Positions 1-9,029 of a stretch of DNA of 64,000 bases are shown one piece after another. Origin of the DNA: a candidate division KSB1 bacterium (GTDB lineage: Bacteria > Zhuqueibacterota > Zhuqueibacteria > Residuimicrobiales > Krinioviventaceae); NCBI GenBank assembly GCA_034521575.1, contig JAXHMJ010000005.1, forward strand, positions 806,001 through 870,000, given 5' to 3'. The notes under the pieces are model-generated. The model did not search any database. It was not told the DNA's origin and saw only the letters and a list, made by a program, of their open reading frames with translations. Position 1 is the stretch's first letter. Each line of letters starts with the position of its first letter. The translations under genes were made by a program, and so were the position numbers.

Positions 1-217
1 TATAAATGGTTCCTTGCTTGTAATGACTGACATGAAAATTGATCAACCAGGCTTCCCCATCCATGATCCGGGCATAACTGTCCTTAAAGCTCGCCCTTCC
101 TTCCCGAAGTGATTTTACTTCTGTACCTTTAAGCACAATCCCGGCCTCAAGGGTCTCAAGGATCTCATACTCATGCCGTGCTTTACGATTTTTTATCGTG
201 CTTGAGTGACCGGTCAT
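1..217 (-). CDS. smpB: SsrA-binding protein SmpB, N-terminal part (runs off window start)
   Basis: SmpB binds tmRNA and brings it to stalled ribosomes for trans-translation in the cytoplasm. The 72 visible residues contain the family's opening signature: KNRKARHEY near residue 9, then [18 protein letters not shown] and the DSYARI strand, all typical of the SmpB beta-barrel. The ATG at 215-217 places the KNRKARHEY motif at the usual distance from the N terminus. The C-terminal two thirds, including the basic tail, lie outside the window. The gene reads away from the TlpA group, which ends 174 bases upstream of it on the same strand. Identification rests on direct recognition of the conserved motif and is secure. 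Confidence 0.95.
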   Translation of the reverse strand, partial: MTGHSSTIKNRKARHEYEILETLEAGIVLKGTEVKSLREGRASFKDSYARIMDGEAWLINFHVSHYKQGTIY

Positions 218-330
218 AGATCAGTCCAAATTGCTTATTTAGTGAGGGTAATAACTATCCGTTTAGACATAAACTTAAAAATAGACAACAAACAGCATAA
301 TTTCAAGTACTTTTTATGAATTCAAAACAT

Positions 331-366
331 AAAAAAACCGGCGACCATCTAATAACAGCCACCGGT
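331..366 (-). terminator. Rho-independent terminator of the TlpA-like gene
   Basis: Read on the minus strand, a CCGGT/ACCGG stem-loop (arms 362-366 and 337-341, with further partial pairing) is followed directly by seven T residues. It lies 25 bases past the stop of the TlpA-like gene and before smpB. Confidence 0.6.
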
Positions 367-390
367 AATTTAACGGAAGAATCGTTATGT

Positions 391-909
391 TTATAACAGC
401 TCATTGATATGATTCTCAAATACCTGTTTTTCCTTATACCCTACCAGTTTTTGATGGATATTTCCCTTTTGATCAATAATGAATGTTGTAGGAATGGCGC
501 GAATACCACCAAACCCGTCAACGATGGCTTGATTTCCAATCGCATTCGGATAATTGACATTATAATCCTTTATGAATTGACGCACCGCATTTACACCTTC
601 ACGTCCAAACGCGACGCCCAATATCTCAAGTCCCTGATCATTGTATTCGTCATATAATTCTATAAAATGAGGAATCTCGGCCTTACAAGGCGGGCACCAT
701 GTATCCCACATGTCAAGGATCAAAACTTTTCCTTTGTAAGAATCCAGGGTGACTGTCTCTCCATTCAACGTTGTCAGTTCAAAATCATAGGCCGGATTCG
801 CATTCTCATTTGCAGCAGCCTGATCTTTAGAGCTTTCATCTGTACAAGCGGCAGAAAATCCCAATACAAAAACCAGAACAGGTATTAGCAACAGGCTAAT
901 TTTTTTCAT
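391..909 (-). CDS. TlpA-like thioredoxin-fold lipoprotein (thiol-disulfide oxidoreductase)
   Basis: A 172-residue exported thioredoxin-fold protein of the TlpA/ResA/AhpC-TSA type. The start at 907-909 gives a clean signal peptide (MKKISLLLIP...) ending in a lipobox with the acylated cysteine at residue 22; a longer in-frame start 13 codons upstream would spoil it. The redox motif WCPPC lies at residues 71-75 and the cis-proline loop (AIPTTFIID) near residue 135. Proteins of this family reduce disulfides in the periplasm, often for cytochrome c maturation. The specific client here is unknown: no cytochrome genes are visible, and its upstream neighbours are a small unknown protein and a membrane-anchored unknown. 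Confidence 0.9.
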   Translation of the reverse strand: MKKISLLLIPVLVFVLGFSAACTDESSKDQAAANENANPAYDFELTTLNGETVTLDSYKGKVLILDMWDTWCPPCKAEIPHFIELYDEYNDQGLEILGVAFGREGVNAVRQFIKDYNVNYPNAIGNQAIVDGFGGIRAIPTTFIIDQKGNIHQKLVGYKEKQVFENHINELL

Positions 910-1138
910 AATTTTTCTCCAAGTATTTATTATGACCGGATTTATCAAATATATTTTGGATTAATTTATCGACATGGTCAATAAGAATATCGTTAATCAT
1001 TGAACTTTGACAATTTCTTTGTAGTTCAGAACATAGCCTTTGTTTCAATAATTCCGCAACATCCCGACTTTTGCATGCTTTGATGCGTCGATCAATATCA
1101 CCGCAATAATCTTTTATTATGTCGTCTGCTTGTTTCAT
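896..1138 (-). CDS. Small hypothetical protein, charged and helical
   Basis: An 80-residue protein without a family I recognise. The ATG at 1136-1138 is preferred over an upstream TTG at 1174, although neither has a good ribosome-binding site. The sequence is rich in charged residues with four cysteines (DYCGD, KACK, RLCSEL, RNCQ), predicted helical, and without signal peptide or membrane segment. Its end overlaps the start of the TlpA-like gene by 14 bases, and it begins 43 bases after the gene upstream, so the three form an apparent operon. The cysteines next to a thiol-disulfide oxidoreductase are suggestive, but function is unknown. Confidence 0.6.
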   Translation of the reverse strand: MKQADDIIKDYCGDIDRRIKACKSRDVAELLKQRLCSELQRNCQSSMINDILIDHVDKLIQNIFDKSGHNKYLEKNYEKN

Positions 1139-1181
1139 CACTATTTGGATGTAATGAAAAACAAAAAGATTCAAAATGAAT

Positions 1182-1778
1182 TTATTGTGCCGTCGTTTCC
1201 TGTTCCAGCGGAATAATTGGAAACCCCTGTCTTTTGGTATAGCGTTTTAAATTATCAAAGTCAAAAGTCAGAGAAATCAAAACCAGATTGGCTTTGGTCT
1301 GTTTTGACTTGTCATAAGGGAACAGGGAAACACCGATCCGGTATGTCTGCGTTGTACCCGGCTCCAGAGAATCATTTATTTTAATACGCGTTCCTCCAGT
1401 TTTCATGCTCTCGCGTAACTTTGCCGGGTCATTTTTTATTTCTTCTACAGAAAACGGAACCCTGAACAAACCGGCATCCAGATCTTTTCCGATCACCTTT
1501 TCGTTTTTTAAAGCCACCACAAATCCAGAGGCAGGATCAGTTGCATTAACAGATTCCAGTGTAACAGCCGGACCCGCATCGTTGGTCACTCTGAATTCAT
1601 AAATGGCGATCATTCCGTAACGGCCGGTTTCCTGATCGAGGACCGGGTTATTGAGAATCAGCTTTTCCTGAAAAGACAGTTCCGAAGTCGCCGCACGCTC
1701 CACTTTTTCAAGTTTGATTACAGTAAAGACCAGCAAACCCGCGACCAGGACCAGCAGAACAACCATTAATTTTTTCAT
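1182..1778 (-). CDS. Membrane-anchored protein of unknown function
   Basis: A 198-residue protein with one N-terminal hydrophobic segment (residues about 4-22, VVLLVLVAGLLVFTVI) and the rest presumably periplasmic. The soluble part looks beta-rich, with a stretch on residues 60-160 that reads like an immunoglobulin- or DUF-type domain (EFRVTNDAGPAVTLESV, then EPGTTQTYRIGVSLFPYD). I do not recognise the family. It is the first gene of the minus-strand group that ends with the TlpA-like lipoprotein. The start ATG has AGGAGTCTT upstream. A role next to periplasmic redox proteins is only inference from position. Confidence 0.75.
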   Translation of the reverse strand: MKKLMVVLLVLVAGLLVFTVIKLEKVERAATSELSFQEKLILNNPVLDQETGRYGMIAIYEFRVTNDAGPAVTLESVNATDPASGFVVALKNEKVIGKDLDAGLFRVPFSVEEIKNDPAKLRESMKTGGTRIKINDSLEPGTTQTYRIGVSLFPYDKSKQTKANLVLISLTFDFDNLKRYTKRQGFPIIPLEQETTAQ

Positions 1779-1965
1779 ACAAGACTCCTATGTTAATTTA
1801 CATTAAAATAATGTTTTAATGGCTTTTTAGCAAGGCAATTATAGACAGAAAACGACAATGATTTAGCTTGCACATTTATGTTGTATTTCATATACTTGTT
1901 TTCGGCTGCACTTTGAAATAAGAGATTAAACCGGATACAGTCCACTATTACGAAATCTATGAATT

Positions 1966-4900
1966 ATGAATTTTTATCTTGAACGCCTGCGCAATCGCTC
2001 CTCGGAATTGGGGAACCACTATCAAAAGTATTACACACTGCTGGACCGGGATATTAAAGGTTTGATAAACCGCCTTGAACAGGCGCGGCTGCATGAACGC
2101 ATTCATCTCTGGGGACCGGCAAAGGATTATCGTGCTGAAATGAATATAATTGCTCAACTGGGCTCAACCCGCAAAACAAAGCTGACAGACCTGGGCTGTT
2201 TTTTCGGGCTGCAGTATCTTCAGCTGAATTTTAATGCACTGGACGGCTTGTATCTATCCATCACAAGAAACCGCGATCACATGTCGACTTACAAGTCGTT
2301 TATGCTGAGAACAGGACATGCCTTGAGGCAGCTCACCCGCGCTTACATGAAAACCATTATGCAATTGTATCTGCCACCGGAGGCTTTTGAAACCTTTGTT
2401 TTCCTGGGTGTGGGCACACGCTCAGATCAGGACGATATTGATATCGGGGTGATCGACAGCGGCCAGGCCGGGCGTCATGAACTGAATCGCGCAATCAGCC
2501 ATCTCAGCACTGAAATGCTGAAAAAAGCCATCAGCCTTCATTTTCACCTGTCCGAACATGTGGGCAGCGAGACTTCCTATTCTGCATCACTGGATGAGTA
2601 TTGTGAGCTGCTGGACAATGAAATTCATGATTTTGTCATCATTACGGAAATGCTGGGAGCCGCTCGAATTTTCGGCAGTCTGAAACTGCGTAAAGAGTTC
2701 AACCGCAAGGTCATACAGCGATACTATTATCAACCGGAACGTCAGACCTTCTCCCGATACCATGAAGGCTATATTCGAGGCATCATCGGTGAAGCGCGCT
2801 CCCTGCTGCTGCGCGAGTTTTCCCTGGACCGGTTGAACCCCAAAGATGACGGTCTGAGAATGATCAAAAACTCATTATTTGCCGCCAAAACCATTTCAGG
2901 ACTACGGCAGGTGAATGCCTGGTCACTGATCCATGAGTTAAGACGTCAGGACAGAAAGCGTCGGCACGAGTATGAACAACTCGAAGAATCTTTAACATTT
3001 CTTGAAATATTTCGATATCTTTATCAGCTGCTGGTGGTTCAGGAAGAAGAAATCTTTGTTAACGAAAAAGGGTCGACCGCGAATCTAAAACGGGTCGCCG
3101 AGGTGATGGGCTATCAGCGTATAGGCGTTCAAAAACCGGAACATTTCCTGTTATCCGATTATTACCTGTATGTGCAACAAGCCAAAGAGAATATCCAGCG
3201 TTTGCTGCCCGACGCCGTCGACCATCTCAAATCAATTTCAGTGTTCGGCCGGATCATGCGGCGCAAAAAAGCAACCGAGGCCGGAGAAACCCGTATCGGC
3301 AATCTCGCCCTGCGTTTTTGCCGCGAAACCCGGTTTTTCAAAGGCACACGCTTTTGGGAAGATATTATATCAATTTTCGCATCCAAAAACGGAAAGATTT
3401 TGTGCCGCCTGTTCAAGGATTATGAATCTCTCTCTCTGATGCAGAAAGCCAGAGTGAGGAACAGCCTGATCGAATGGAGCCGTTTTTCATTTATCGCCAC
3501 GTTTAAATTTGCAATTTTGCTGTATCAGTTCCGTCAGCAGCTGCCCGAACCGGATTTTTATAAAATTTATAATGATGAGCTTTTATCACGTGTTCGCAAT
3601 GAAGCGGCACAGACCCAGCGCATCAGCATTGTATTTCTCAATTTTCCCAAACTGATCGTCGATTATATCGAAACTCTGTCTGAGGACCAACGGCGAAAAT
3701 ACCGGCAATGGCTGGACCGAAATATCTGGGGCCAGGAATTAATCAACGCACACGACAACATGGATACTCTATTAACTCTATCTATCCTCACCAGTGCTGA
3801 TTTTCAGCAGCGCATGTTCAGGGTTCTGAGAGATAATCCGGAATATGTTCATTACCTCACAGATATGCGCCGGCTGTCACTGATCGGTAAAGGCAGTCTG
3901 GCCGAAGCAGAGCGCACGCTGGCAGGACCTGAAAAACAGCAAAAGCTGGTCAATTTTTTTAATTTTGGTTATTTTAAAGTCGGTCTGCAGTCCATTTCCG
4001 GGATACCGGCAAAACATATTGCTTCTCAATTCACGGAATTTTCAGACATTTTTTTGCGGCTGGTATTTGATACCATCAAACTCGAACTCGATGAACAACT
4101 GTCCGCTCCCCTGGATACCAGGGATCTTTTTGGTGTTTTTGTCACCGGCGGTCAGGGACAGGAACAGGCATTTTCCGATGATTATGACCTGCTGATTCTG
4201 CTTAATTCCGACGATCCGATCATGCTGGATTACTGTGTAAGAATATGCGCCAAAGCAAACTCGCTGATCACCAAGAGCGGTATTATTCCCCATTATGGGT
4301 TGGTTGAAAAAATCGGCTCCTATGTATGCACATTTTCCCAGTTAAATAATCTCTTAAAATCAGAACCGCGTTATAAATATATTGAACAGTCCCAGCTGCT
4401 CTGCTCGCGCATGATTGTCGGCAGCAGTGTATTGAAAACCGCATTCGAGAGGGATATCCTGTTTCCATTCGTATTTGATGAGCGGGCATCCTATGTAAAT
4501 GATATGCTGAGTGAAGTGGATTCCAGACGCAAAAACTCTGAAAACAAAAAAAATGAATTCCTGGACATCAAGGAAGATAGCGGGGGGTTGAGAGATATTG
4601 AAATGCTGCTGATGATTTTGAGGGTTATCTATCCCGACATTCGGGTCCATTCCAATTATCAGTTTCTGGTCAATCTGTATCAAAAAGATATCAAGAAAAA
4701 TCTGTTAAAACGCCTGATTAAATCCTATGAATTTCTGCGCAAAATCCGCAATATCACCCGTCTTTCCGTGTTTACGGGAGACAAACTCAATGAAAAGACC
4801 ATAAAATATCAGGCCGAGGTCCTGAACCTCAGCTCTGGTGCCGAAGCTGTGACACCGGAAAAACTGTTCAGGCGTGTCAAACAGAGCATGAAAACAACCC

Positions 4901-4971
4901 GGAATGCATATAACGAAATCGTGGACCGGGTAATCACACCCTGGCTGCGCCAGCAATCACCCCGCCCCTAA
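1966..4971 (+). CDS. Large protein with two nucleotidyltransferase motifs, GlnE/GlnD-related
   Basis: A 1001-residue cytoplasmic protein with two nucleotidyltransferase-like motifs. The first is at residues 148-162 (GVGTRSDQDDIDIGV), the second near residues 727-742 (GGQGQEQ followed by SDDYDLLILL). Both match the pattern G-G/x...D-x-D of the polymerase-beta superfamily. A motif near residue 866, IKEDSGGLRDIEMLL, is the one found after the catalytic domain in GlnE (glutamine synthetase adenylyltransferase) and GlnD (PII uridylyltransferase), and the helical tail (EFLRKIRNITRLSV) fits too. The double layout and length resemble GlnE (about 950 residues), but overall sequence is diverged and no HD or ACT domain is seen. 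It stands alone, diverging from the TlpA group and converging with the sigma factor gene by a 4-base overlap. The substrate is unknown. Confidence 0.75.
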   Translation: MNFYLERLRNRSSELGNHYQKYYTLLDRDIKGLINRLEQARLHERIHLWGPAKDYRAEMNIIAQLGSTRKTKLTDLGCFFGLQYLQLNFNALDGLYLSITRNRDHMSTYKSFMLRTGHALRQLTRAYMKTIMQLYLPPEAFETFVFLGVGTRSDQDDIDIGVIDSGQAGRHELNRAISHLSTEMLKKAISLHFHLSEHVGSETSYSASLDEYCELLDNEIHDFVIITEMLGAARIFGSLKLRKEFNRKVIQRYYYQPERQTFSRYHEGYIRGIIGEARSLLLREFSLDRLNPKDDGLRMIKNSLFAAKTISGLRQVNAWSLIHELRRQDRKRRHEYEQLEESLTFLEIFRYLYQLLVVQEEEIFVNEKGSTANLKRVAEVMGYQRIGVQKPEHFLLSDYYLYVQQAKENIQRLLPDAVDHLKSISVFGRIMRRKKATEAGETRIGNLALRFCRETRFFKGTRFWEDIISIFASKNGKILCRLFKDYESLSLMQKARVRNSLIEWSRFSFIATFKFAILLYQFRQQLPEPDFYKIYNDELLSRVRNEAAQTQRISIVFLNFPKLIVDYIETLSEDQRRKYRQWLDRNIWGQELINAHDNMDTLLTLSILTSADFQQRMFRVLRDNPEYVHYLTDMRRLSLIGKGSLAEAERTLAGPEKQQKLVNFFNFGYFKVGLQSISGIPAKHIASQFTEFSDIFLRLVFDTIKLELDEQLSAPLDTRDLFGVFVTGGQGQEQAFSDDYDLLILLNSDDPIMLDYCVRICAKANSLITKSGIIPHYGLVEKIGSYVCTFSQLNNLLKSEPRYKYIEQSQLLCSRMIVGSSVLKTAFERDILFPFVFDERASYVNDMLSEVDSRRKNSENKKNEFLDIKEDSGGLRDIEMLLMILRVIYPDIRVHSNYQFLVNLYQKDIKKNLLKRLIKSYEFLRKIRNITRLSVFTGDKLNEKTIKYQAEVLNLSSGAEAVTPEKLFRRVKQSMKTTRNAYNEIVDRVITPWLRQQSPRP

Positions 4972-5606
4972 TCATGATTCCGGGATGTATACCCGGCAAG
5001 TTGATCGCGCAAAAACCGCCGGGCCCGGTGTAAATTGCTTTTAACCGCCGGAAGCGTCATTCCGGTAATCTCGGTAATTTCATGAAGAGACAGTCCTTCT
5101 ATGTCTTTTAACACAAAGACACTTTTAAATTTAGGCGACAGTTCATCCACCGCCTTGTCCATGATCGCTTTGAGTTCTTCGTTTTCCAGCGCTTTGTGGG
5201 GATTGTTACCCATAGCGCTGTTAAAGGACTGCAACGCCTCCTTGCTCACTTTGCTTTCAACCTGATCCATATTACTGAACGTTTTTTTTCGTTCCCGCAA
5301 TTTCATAAGGGCAAAATTGGTGGCAATTCTGTAAATCCAGGTGGATAATGCGGACTGGCCCTTAAAATTGGGCAGAGCCTCAAAGACTTTGAGAAAAGTC
5401 TCTTGCAGAACACATTCTGCGTCTTCGCGATTACCGACCAGCTTTAACGCAGTACTGTATATCATCTGCTCATTATCGACGACAATTTTCTGCATTGCAT
5501 TGCGGTCCCCATCAATTGCTTTTTTGACCAGTTCGTCTTGCGCGATGGTTGAATTCATATTTATTTCATCAAGCCTTGAATTTAATCCATGTTCGGTTTT
5601 CGTCAT
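4968..5606 (-). CDS. ECF-type RNA polymerase sigma factor
   Basis: A 212-residue sigma-70 family factor with region 2 at about residues 30-100 (QMIYSTALKLVGNREDAECVLQETFLKV; STWIYRIATN) and region 4 at about 140-200 (LSPKFKSVFVLKDIEGLSLHEI; LPAVKSNLHRARRFLR). Regions 1 and 3 are absent, as in extracytoplasmic-function factors. It lies 18 bases downstream of acnA in the same direction and is probably the last gene of the lut-acnA string, although no anti-sigma gene is adjacent. No clear ribosome-binding site precedes the ATG at 5604-5606; a second ATG 16 codons in is a possible alternative. What it controls cannot be read from the window. Confidence 0.9.
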   Translation of the reverse strand: MTKTEHGLNSRLDEINMNSTIAQDELVKKAIDGDRNAMQKIVVDNEQMIYSTALKLVGNREDAECVLQETFLKVFEALPNFKGQSALSTWIYRIATNFALMKLRERKKTFSNMDQVESKVSKEALQSFNSAMGNNPHKALENEELKAIMDKAVDELSPKFKSVFVLKDIEGLSLHEITEITGMTLPAVKSNLHRARRFLRDQLAGYTSRNHD

Positions 5607-5624
5607 CAGGCAAAGAATAAACGC

Positions 5625-8315
5625 TTACAAGCCGGTTTTGTTTCGCAGTACGGTATGCAATATGCCGCCATTGCGATAATATTCGATTTCGATCGGCGCA
5701 TCCAGACGATTGGTCACGGTAAACAAGGTTGCTTTGCCGTTTGCCGATACGGCTTTAACAGAGACCGGCTGTGCCGGTTTCAGTTGTTCATCCAGTGAAA
5801 GGCTATACACCTCTGAGCCGTCAAGACCCAGCGATTCAGCCGATTCACCCGCATTAAACTGCAGGGGAAGAACTCCCATACCGACCAGATTGCTCCGATG
5901 AATGCGTTCATAGCTTTCTGCTATCACAGCTTTTACTCCGAGCAGCAACGTGCCTTTGGCTGCCCAATCGCGTGAACTGCCGGTTCCGTATTCCTTGCCG
6001 GCCAGTACAATCAACGGCACCTGCTCCTCTTTGTATTTCATGGCCGCGTCGAAAATTGACATTTTTTCACCATCCGGGAAATGCACCGTATAACCGCCCT
6101 GGGTGTCCGGTACCAATAAATTATCGAGCCGGATATTCCCGAATGTACCTCGAACCATCACACGGTCATTGCCCCGCCGTGAGCCGAAAGAATTAAAGTC
6201 GTTTCGATCCACACCGTGTCGGCTCAGATATTCTGCGGCGGGACTGTTTTTTGGAATAGCGCCCGCGGGAGAGATATGATCCGTCGTCACAGAGTCTCCC
6301 AACAAGGCAAGCACACGCGCGTTCTCGATAGAAGCGAGGCCGGAACCTTTTTTTAGCTGCATAAAAAACGGCGGTTCCTGGATATAAGTCGAGTCCGGTT
6401 GCCAATTATAAATCGGTTCATCAGTCGCGGCAATGCTTTCCCATTCCGGACTCTGCTCATCAATTTTTTCATAGACTTTCCGAAACAGCGCAGGATCAGC
6501 GCTGGACTGCAAGAGCTCTAAAACCTGTTTGTGATCAGGCCAGATATCTTTCAGATATATATCCTGTCCGTCCCGGCCCGTACCGATTGGTTCGTGTTTC
6601 AGATCGACATCAACCCGTCCGGCCAGCGCAAATGCCACCACCAGCGGCGGTGACGCAAGATAATTGGCCTGTGTAAGGGGATTGACTCTGCCTTCAAAAT
6701 TGCGATTCCCGCTTAGTACAGCAGCGGCTACCAAATCATTTTCCTCAATGGCCTCTGAAACGGGCGCGGGCAGCGGTCCGCTGTTTCCGATACAGCTGGC
6801 ACATCCGTATCCCACGGTTTGAAAACCAAGTTCATCCAGAAACGGAGTCAAACCGGTCCGATCCAGATATTGGGTGACCACCCGGGAACCGGGCGCCAGA
6901 CTGGTTTTCACGTACTGAGGCACTTTAAGCCCGACCTGCACGGCTTTGCGCGCCAACAACCCGGCCGCCAGCATGACAGAGGGATTGCTGGTGTTGGTGC
7001 AGCTGGTAATCGATGCGATGGCGACAAATCCGTGCTGCAGAGTGTACGCCTCCCCGTCCATGTCAATAGTCACCTGCTTTGAGGCTGCTGTGTCAGCAAC
7101 TTCAAATCCGCGCGCCTTGCGCGGCGCACGCAGAGATTCAGAAAAAGAAGATTTGATACGTTGTAGAGAAATACGGTCCTGGGGACGTTTGGGGCCGGCC
7201 AGCGAAGCCTCCACCTCGCTTAAATTTAATGTAACGACTTGCGAGTACTCGGGTACGGTACTCTCCTCACCACGGAACAGACCCTGCTCTTTCATATACC
7301 ATTCCACCAGCTGAACCTGCTCTTCCGAACGACCGGTGCGCCGCAGATAATGCAGACTCTCCGCATCCATCGGAAAAAACCCCATGGTTGCGCCATATTC
7401 CGGCCCCATATTGGCAATAGTCGCCCGATCAGGCAAGCTCATATGGTCCACTCCATCCCCGAAAAATTCGACAAATTTTCCGACCACCCCGGTTTCGCGC
7501 AATTTTTGAACCACAGTCAGCGCCAGGTCCGTGGCTGTTACTCCCTGGCCGAGTTTTCCGGTCAGTTTGAAACCGACCACCTCGGGCGCAAGCATATACA
7601 GCGGCTGCCCCAGCATAACAGCCTCTGCTTCGATACCGCCGACTCCCCAGCCAACAATGCCGAGACCGTTGATCATGACGGTGTGAGAATCAGTTCCCAC
7701 CAGTGTATCCGGATAAACAATCTTGTCTTTTGTTTCAAATACTCCCCGGGCCAGATATTCCAGATTCACCTGATGGATAATTCCCACACCGGGAGGTATA
7801 ACCCGTAATTTATTAAACGCCTGCTGTCCCCATTTTAAAAATTTATAGCGTTCCCGGTTGCGTTCAAATTCCATCTGCATATTTTTTGTCAACGCATCCG
7901 GCCTGCCGTAAAAATCGGTCTGCACCGAATGATCTATAACCAAATCGCAGGGGATCATGGGTTCTATCTCCCGGGGGTCTCCGCCAAGCCTTTGCATAGC
8001 AGACCGCATTGCAGCCAAATCCACAACGGAAGGAACCCCGGTAAAATCCTGAAGCAAAACCCTTGCAGGTTTGAACGGCACTTCGTTTCCGGAAGGACGA
8101 TCAGCACGCCACTTTGCAAGATTTATCACATCATCCCGGGTTATCGTATGATCATCGCAATTGCGTAAAACAGATTCCAGCAAAATTTTGATACTGTACG
8201 GCAATGCTGAAACGTTTGTAACGTTTTCTTTTTCCAGCTGTTCAAGCTTGTATATTTTCCGCGACCCGACGGGTGAGTCAAGGGTTTTTAGGGTATTGAA
8301 CGTATTGGTGACCAT
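5625..8315 (-). CDS. acnA: Aconitate hydratase A
   Basis: An 896-residue aconitase of the AcnA/IRP1 type, converting citrate to isocitrate in the TCA cycle with a [4Fe-4S] cluster. The cluster ligands are visible: SCTNTSNPS near residue 440 and [10 protein letters not shown] near residue 505. The swivel domain with [11 protein letters not shown] lies near residue 790. Length matches the family. The start has an excellent ribosome-binding site (AAGGAG, seven bases upstream). It follows lutC by 30 bases and precedes the sigma gene by 18, so it is likely co-transcribed with the lactate genes, feeding lactate-derived pyruvate into the TCA cycle. Confidence 0.97.
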   Translation of the reverse strand: MVTNTFNTLKTLDSPVGSRKIYKLEQLEKENVTNVSALPYSIKILLESVLRNCDDHTITRDDVINLAKWRADRPSGNEVPFKPARVLLQDFTGVPSVVDLAAMRSAMQRLGGDPREIEPMIPCDLVIDHSVQTDFYGRPDALTKNMQMEFERNRERYKFLKWGQQAFNKLRVIPPGVGIIHQVNLEYLARGVFETKDKIVYPDTLVGTDSHTVMINGLGIVGWGVGGIEAEAVMLGQPLYMLAPEVVGFKLTGKLGQGVTATDLALTVVQKLRETGVVGKFVEFFGDGVDHMSLPDRATIANMGPEYGATMGFFPMDAESLHYLRRTGRSEEQVQLVEWYMKEQGLFRGEESTVPEYSQVVTLNLSEVEASLAGPKRPQDRISLQRIKSSFSESLRAPRKARGFEVADTAASKQVTIDMDGEAYTLQHGFVAIASITSCTNTSNPSVMLAAGLLARKAVQVGLKVPQYVKTSLAPGSRVVTQYLDRTGLTPFLDELGFQTVGYGCASCIGNSGPLPAPVSEAIEENDLVAAAVLSGNRNFEGRVNPLTQANYLASPPLVVAFALAGRVDVDLKHEPIGTGRDGQDIYLKDIWPDHKQVLELLQSSADPALFRKVYEKIDEQSPEWESIAATDEPIYNWQPDSTYIQEPPFFMQLKKGSGLASIENARVLALLGDSVTTDHISPAGAIPKNSPAAEYLSRHGVDRNDFNSFGSRRGNDRVMVRGTFGNIRLDNLLVPDTQGGYTVHFPDGEKMSIFDAAMKYKEEQVPLIVLAGKEYGTGSSRDWAAKGTLLLGVKAVIAESYERIHRSNLVGMGVLPLQFNAGESAESLGLDGSEVYSLSLDEQLKPAQPVSVKAVSANGKATLFTVTNRLDAPIEIEYYRNGGILHTVLRNKTGL

Positions 8316-8345
8316 AATAATCTCCTTTGCTGATCAGGGATTCGA

Positions 8346-9029
8346 TCAATGAATGTCTTCAAGCAAAAAAACGATTAATTCTCCGGGCCCGTGAGCGCCC
8401 AGGAATAAAATTTTCTCAATATCAGCAGTGCGACTGGCGCCTGTAATCAAAATCATATTCCGGCGTTCTTTCTCTGAAAGTGAGGCAAAGACCTGTCGAT
8501 GATTGACAGCAAGCTGCTGTTCCTTCACCACTGCAATAACAGTTTCGGGCAAAATAAAAGGCAGCTGGGTCTGCACATTGGAAAACGGCACACACAACGT
8601 TCCTGTATCCGCGATCGCATACGCACAATCTACAATGGAAATGCCGATGGATTCAAGTTGTTTTACACGCTCAAAAGACTCGATATCTCTTGCGGAAACG
8701 GAAGCATAATCGGGATATCTGCTGCAAACATGTTCAGCGATCTCCCGGGTGAAATCAGTGCCGGTAATCGCAAAGCGTGTATCTTTACCATGCCTGAGGG
8801 TGCAATCAATCAATCCATACAAATGCTCAATATCTGCACTGCTTTCAAATCGGGCTGAAACGCTTTGCAAAGCGGAGGCAAACTGCTGTTTCAGGGCATC
8901 GGCAGAATCCGGTATATCTTGTTGTATTGCCGTTTCCAGTGTTTCCTCAACCTGGCGCTCAGGCGCAAGATCAGATGCAATGGATCGCGCCGTGCGGATT
9001 CGATGTAATATTTTATCGCGGGAACTCAT
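8346..9029 (-). CDS. lutC: Lactate utilization protein C (LUD domain)
   Basis: A 227-residue protein of the LutC/YkgG family (LUD domain), part of the LutABC complex that oxidises L-lactate to pyruvate. The family's C-terminal signature is present: IADTGTLC near residue 140, then LPETVIAVV and ITGASRTADIE near residue 195, ending GAHGPGELIVFLLE. The start overlaps the lutB stop (TAATG), showing translational coupling. LutC has no cluster cysteines of its own and probably has a structural or assembly role. Nothing odd is seen in the gene. Confidence 0.93.
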   Translation of the reverse strand: MSSRDKILHRIRTARSIASDLAPERQVEETLETAIQQDIPDSADALKQQFASALQSVSARFESSADIEHLYGLIDCTLRHGKDTRFAITGTDFTREIAEHVCSRYPDYASVSARDIESFERVKQLESIGISIVDCAYAIADTGTLCVPFSNVQTQLPFILPETVIAVVKEQQLAVNHRQVFASLSEKERRNMILITGASRTADIEKILFLGAHGPGELIVFLLEDIH

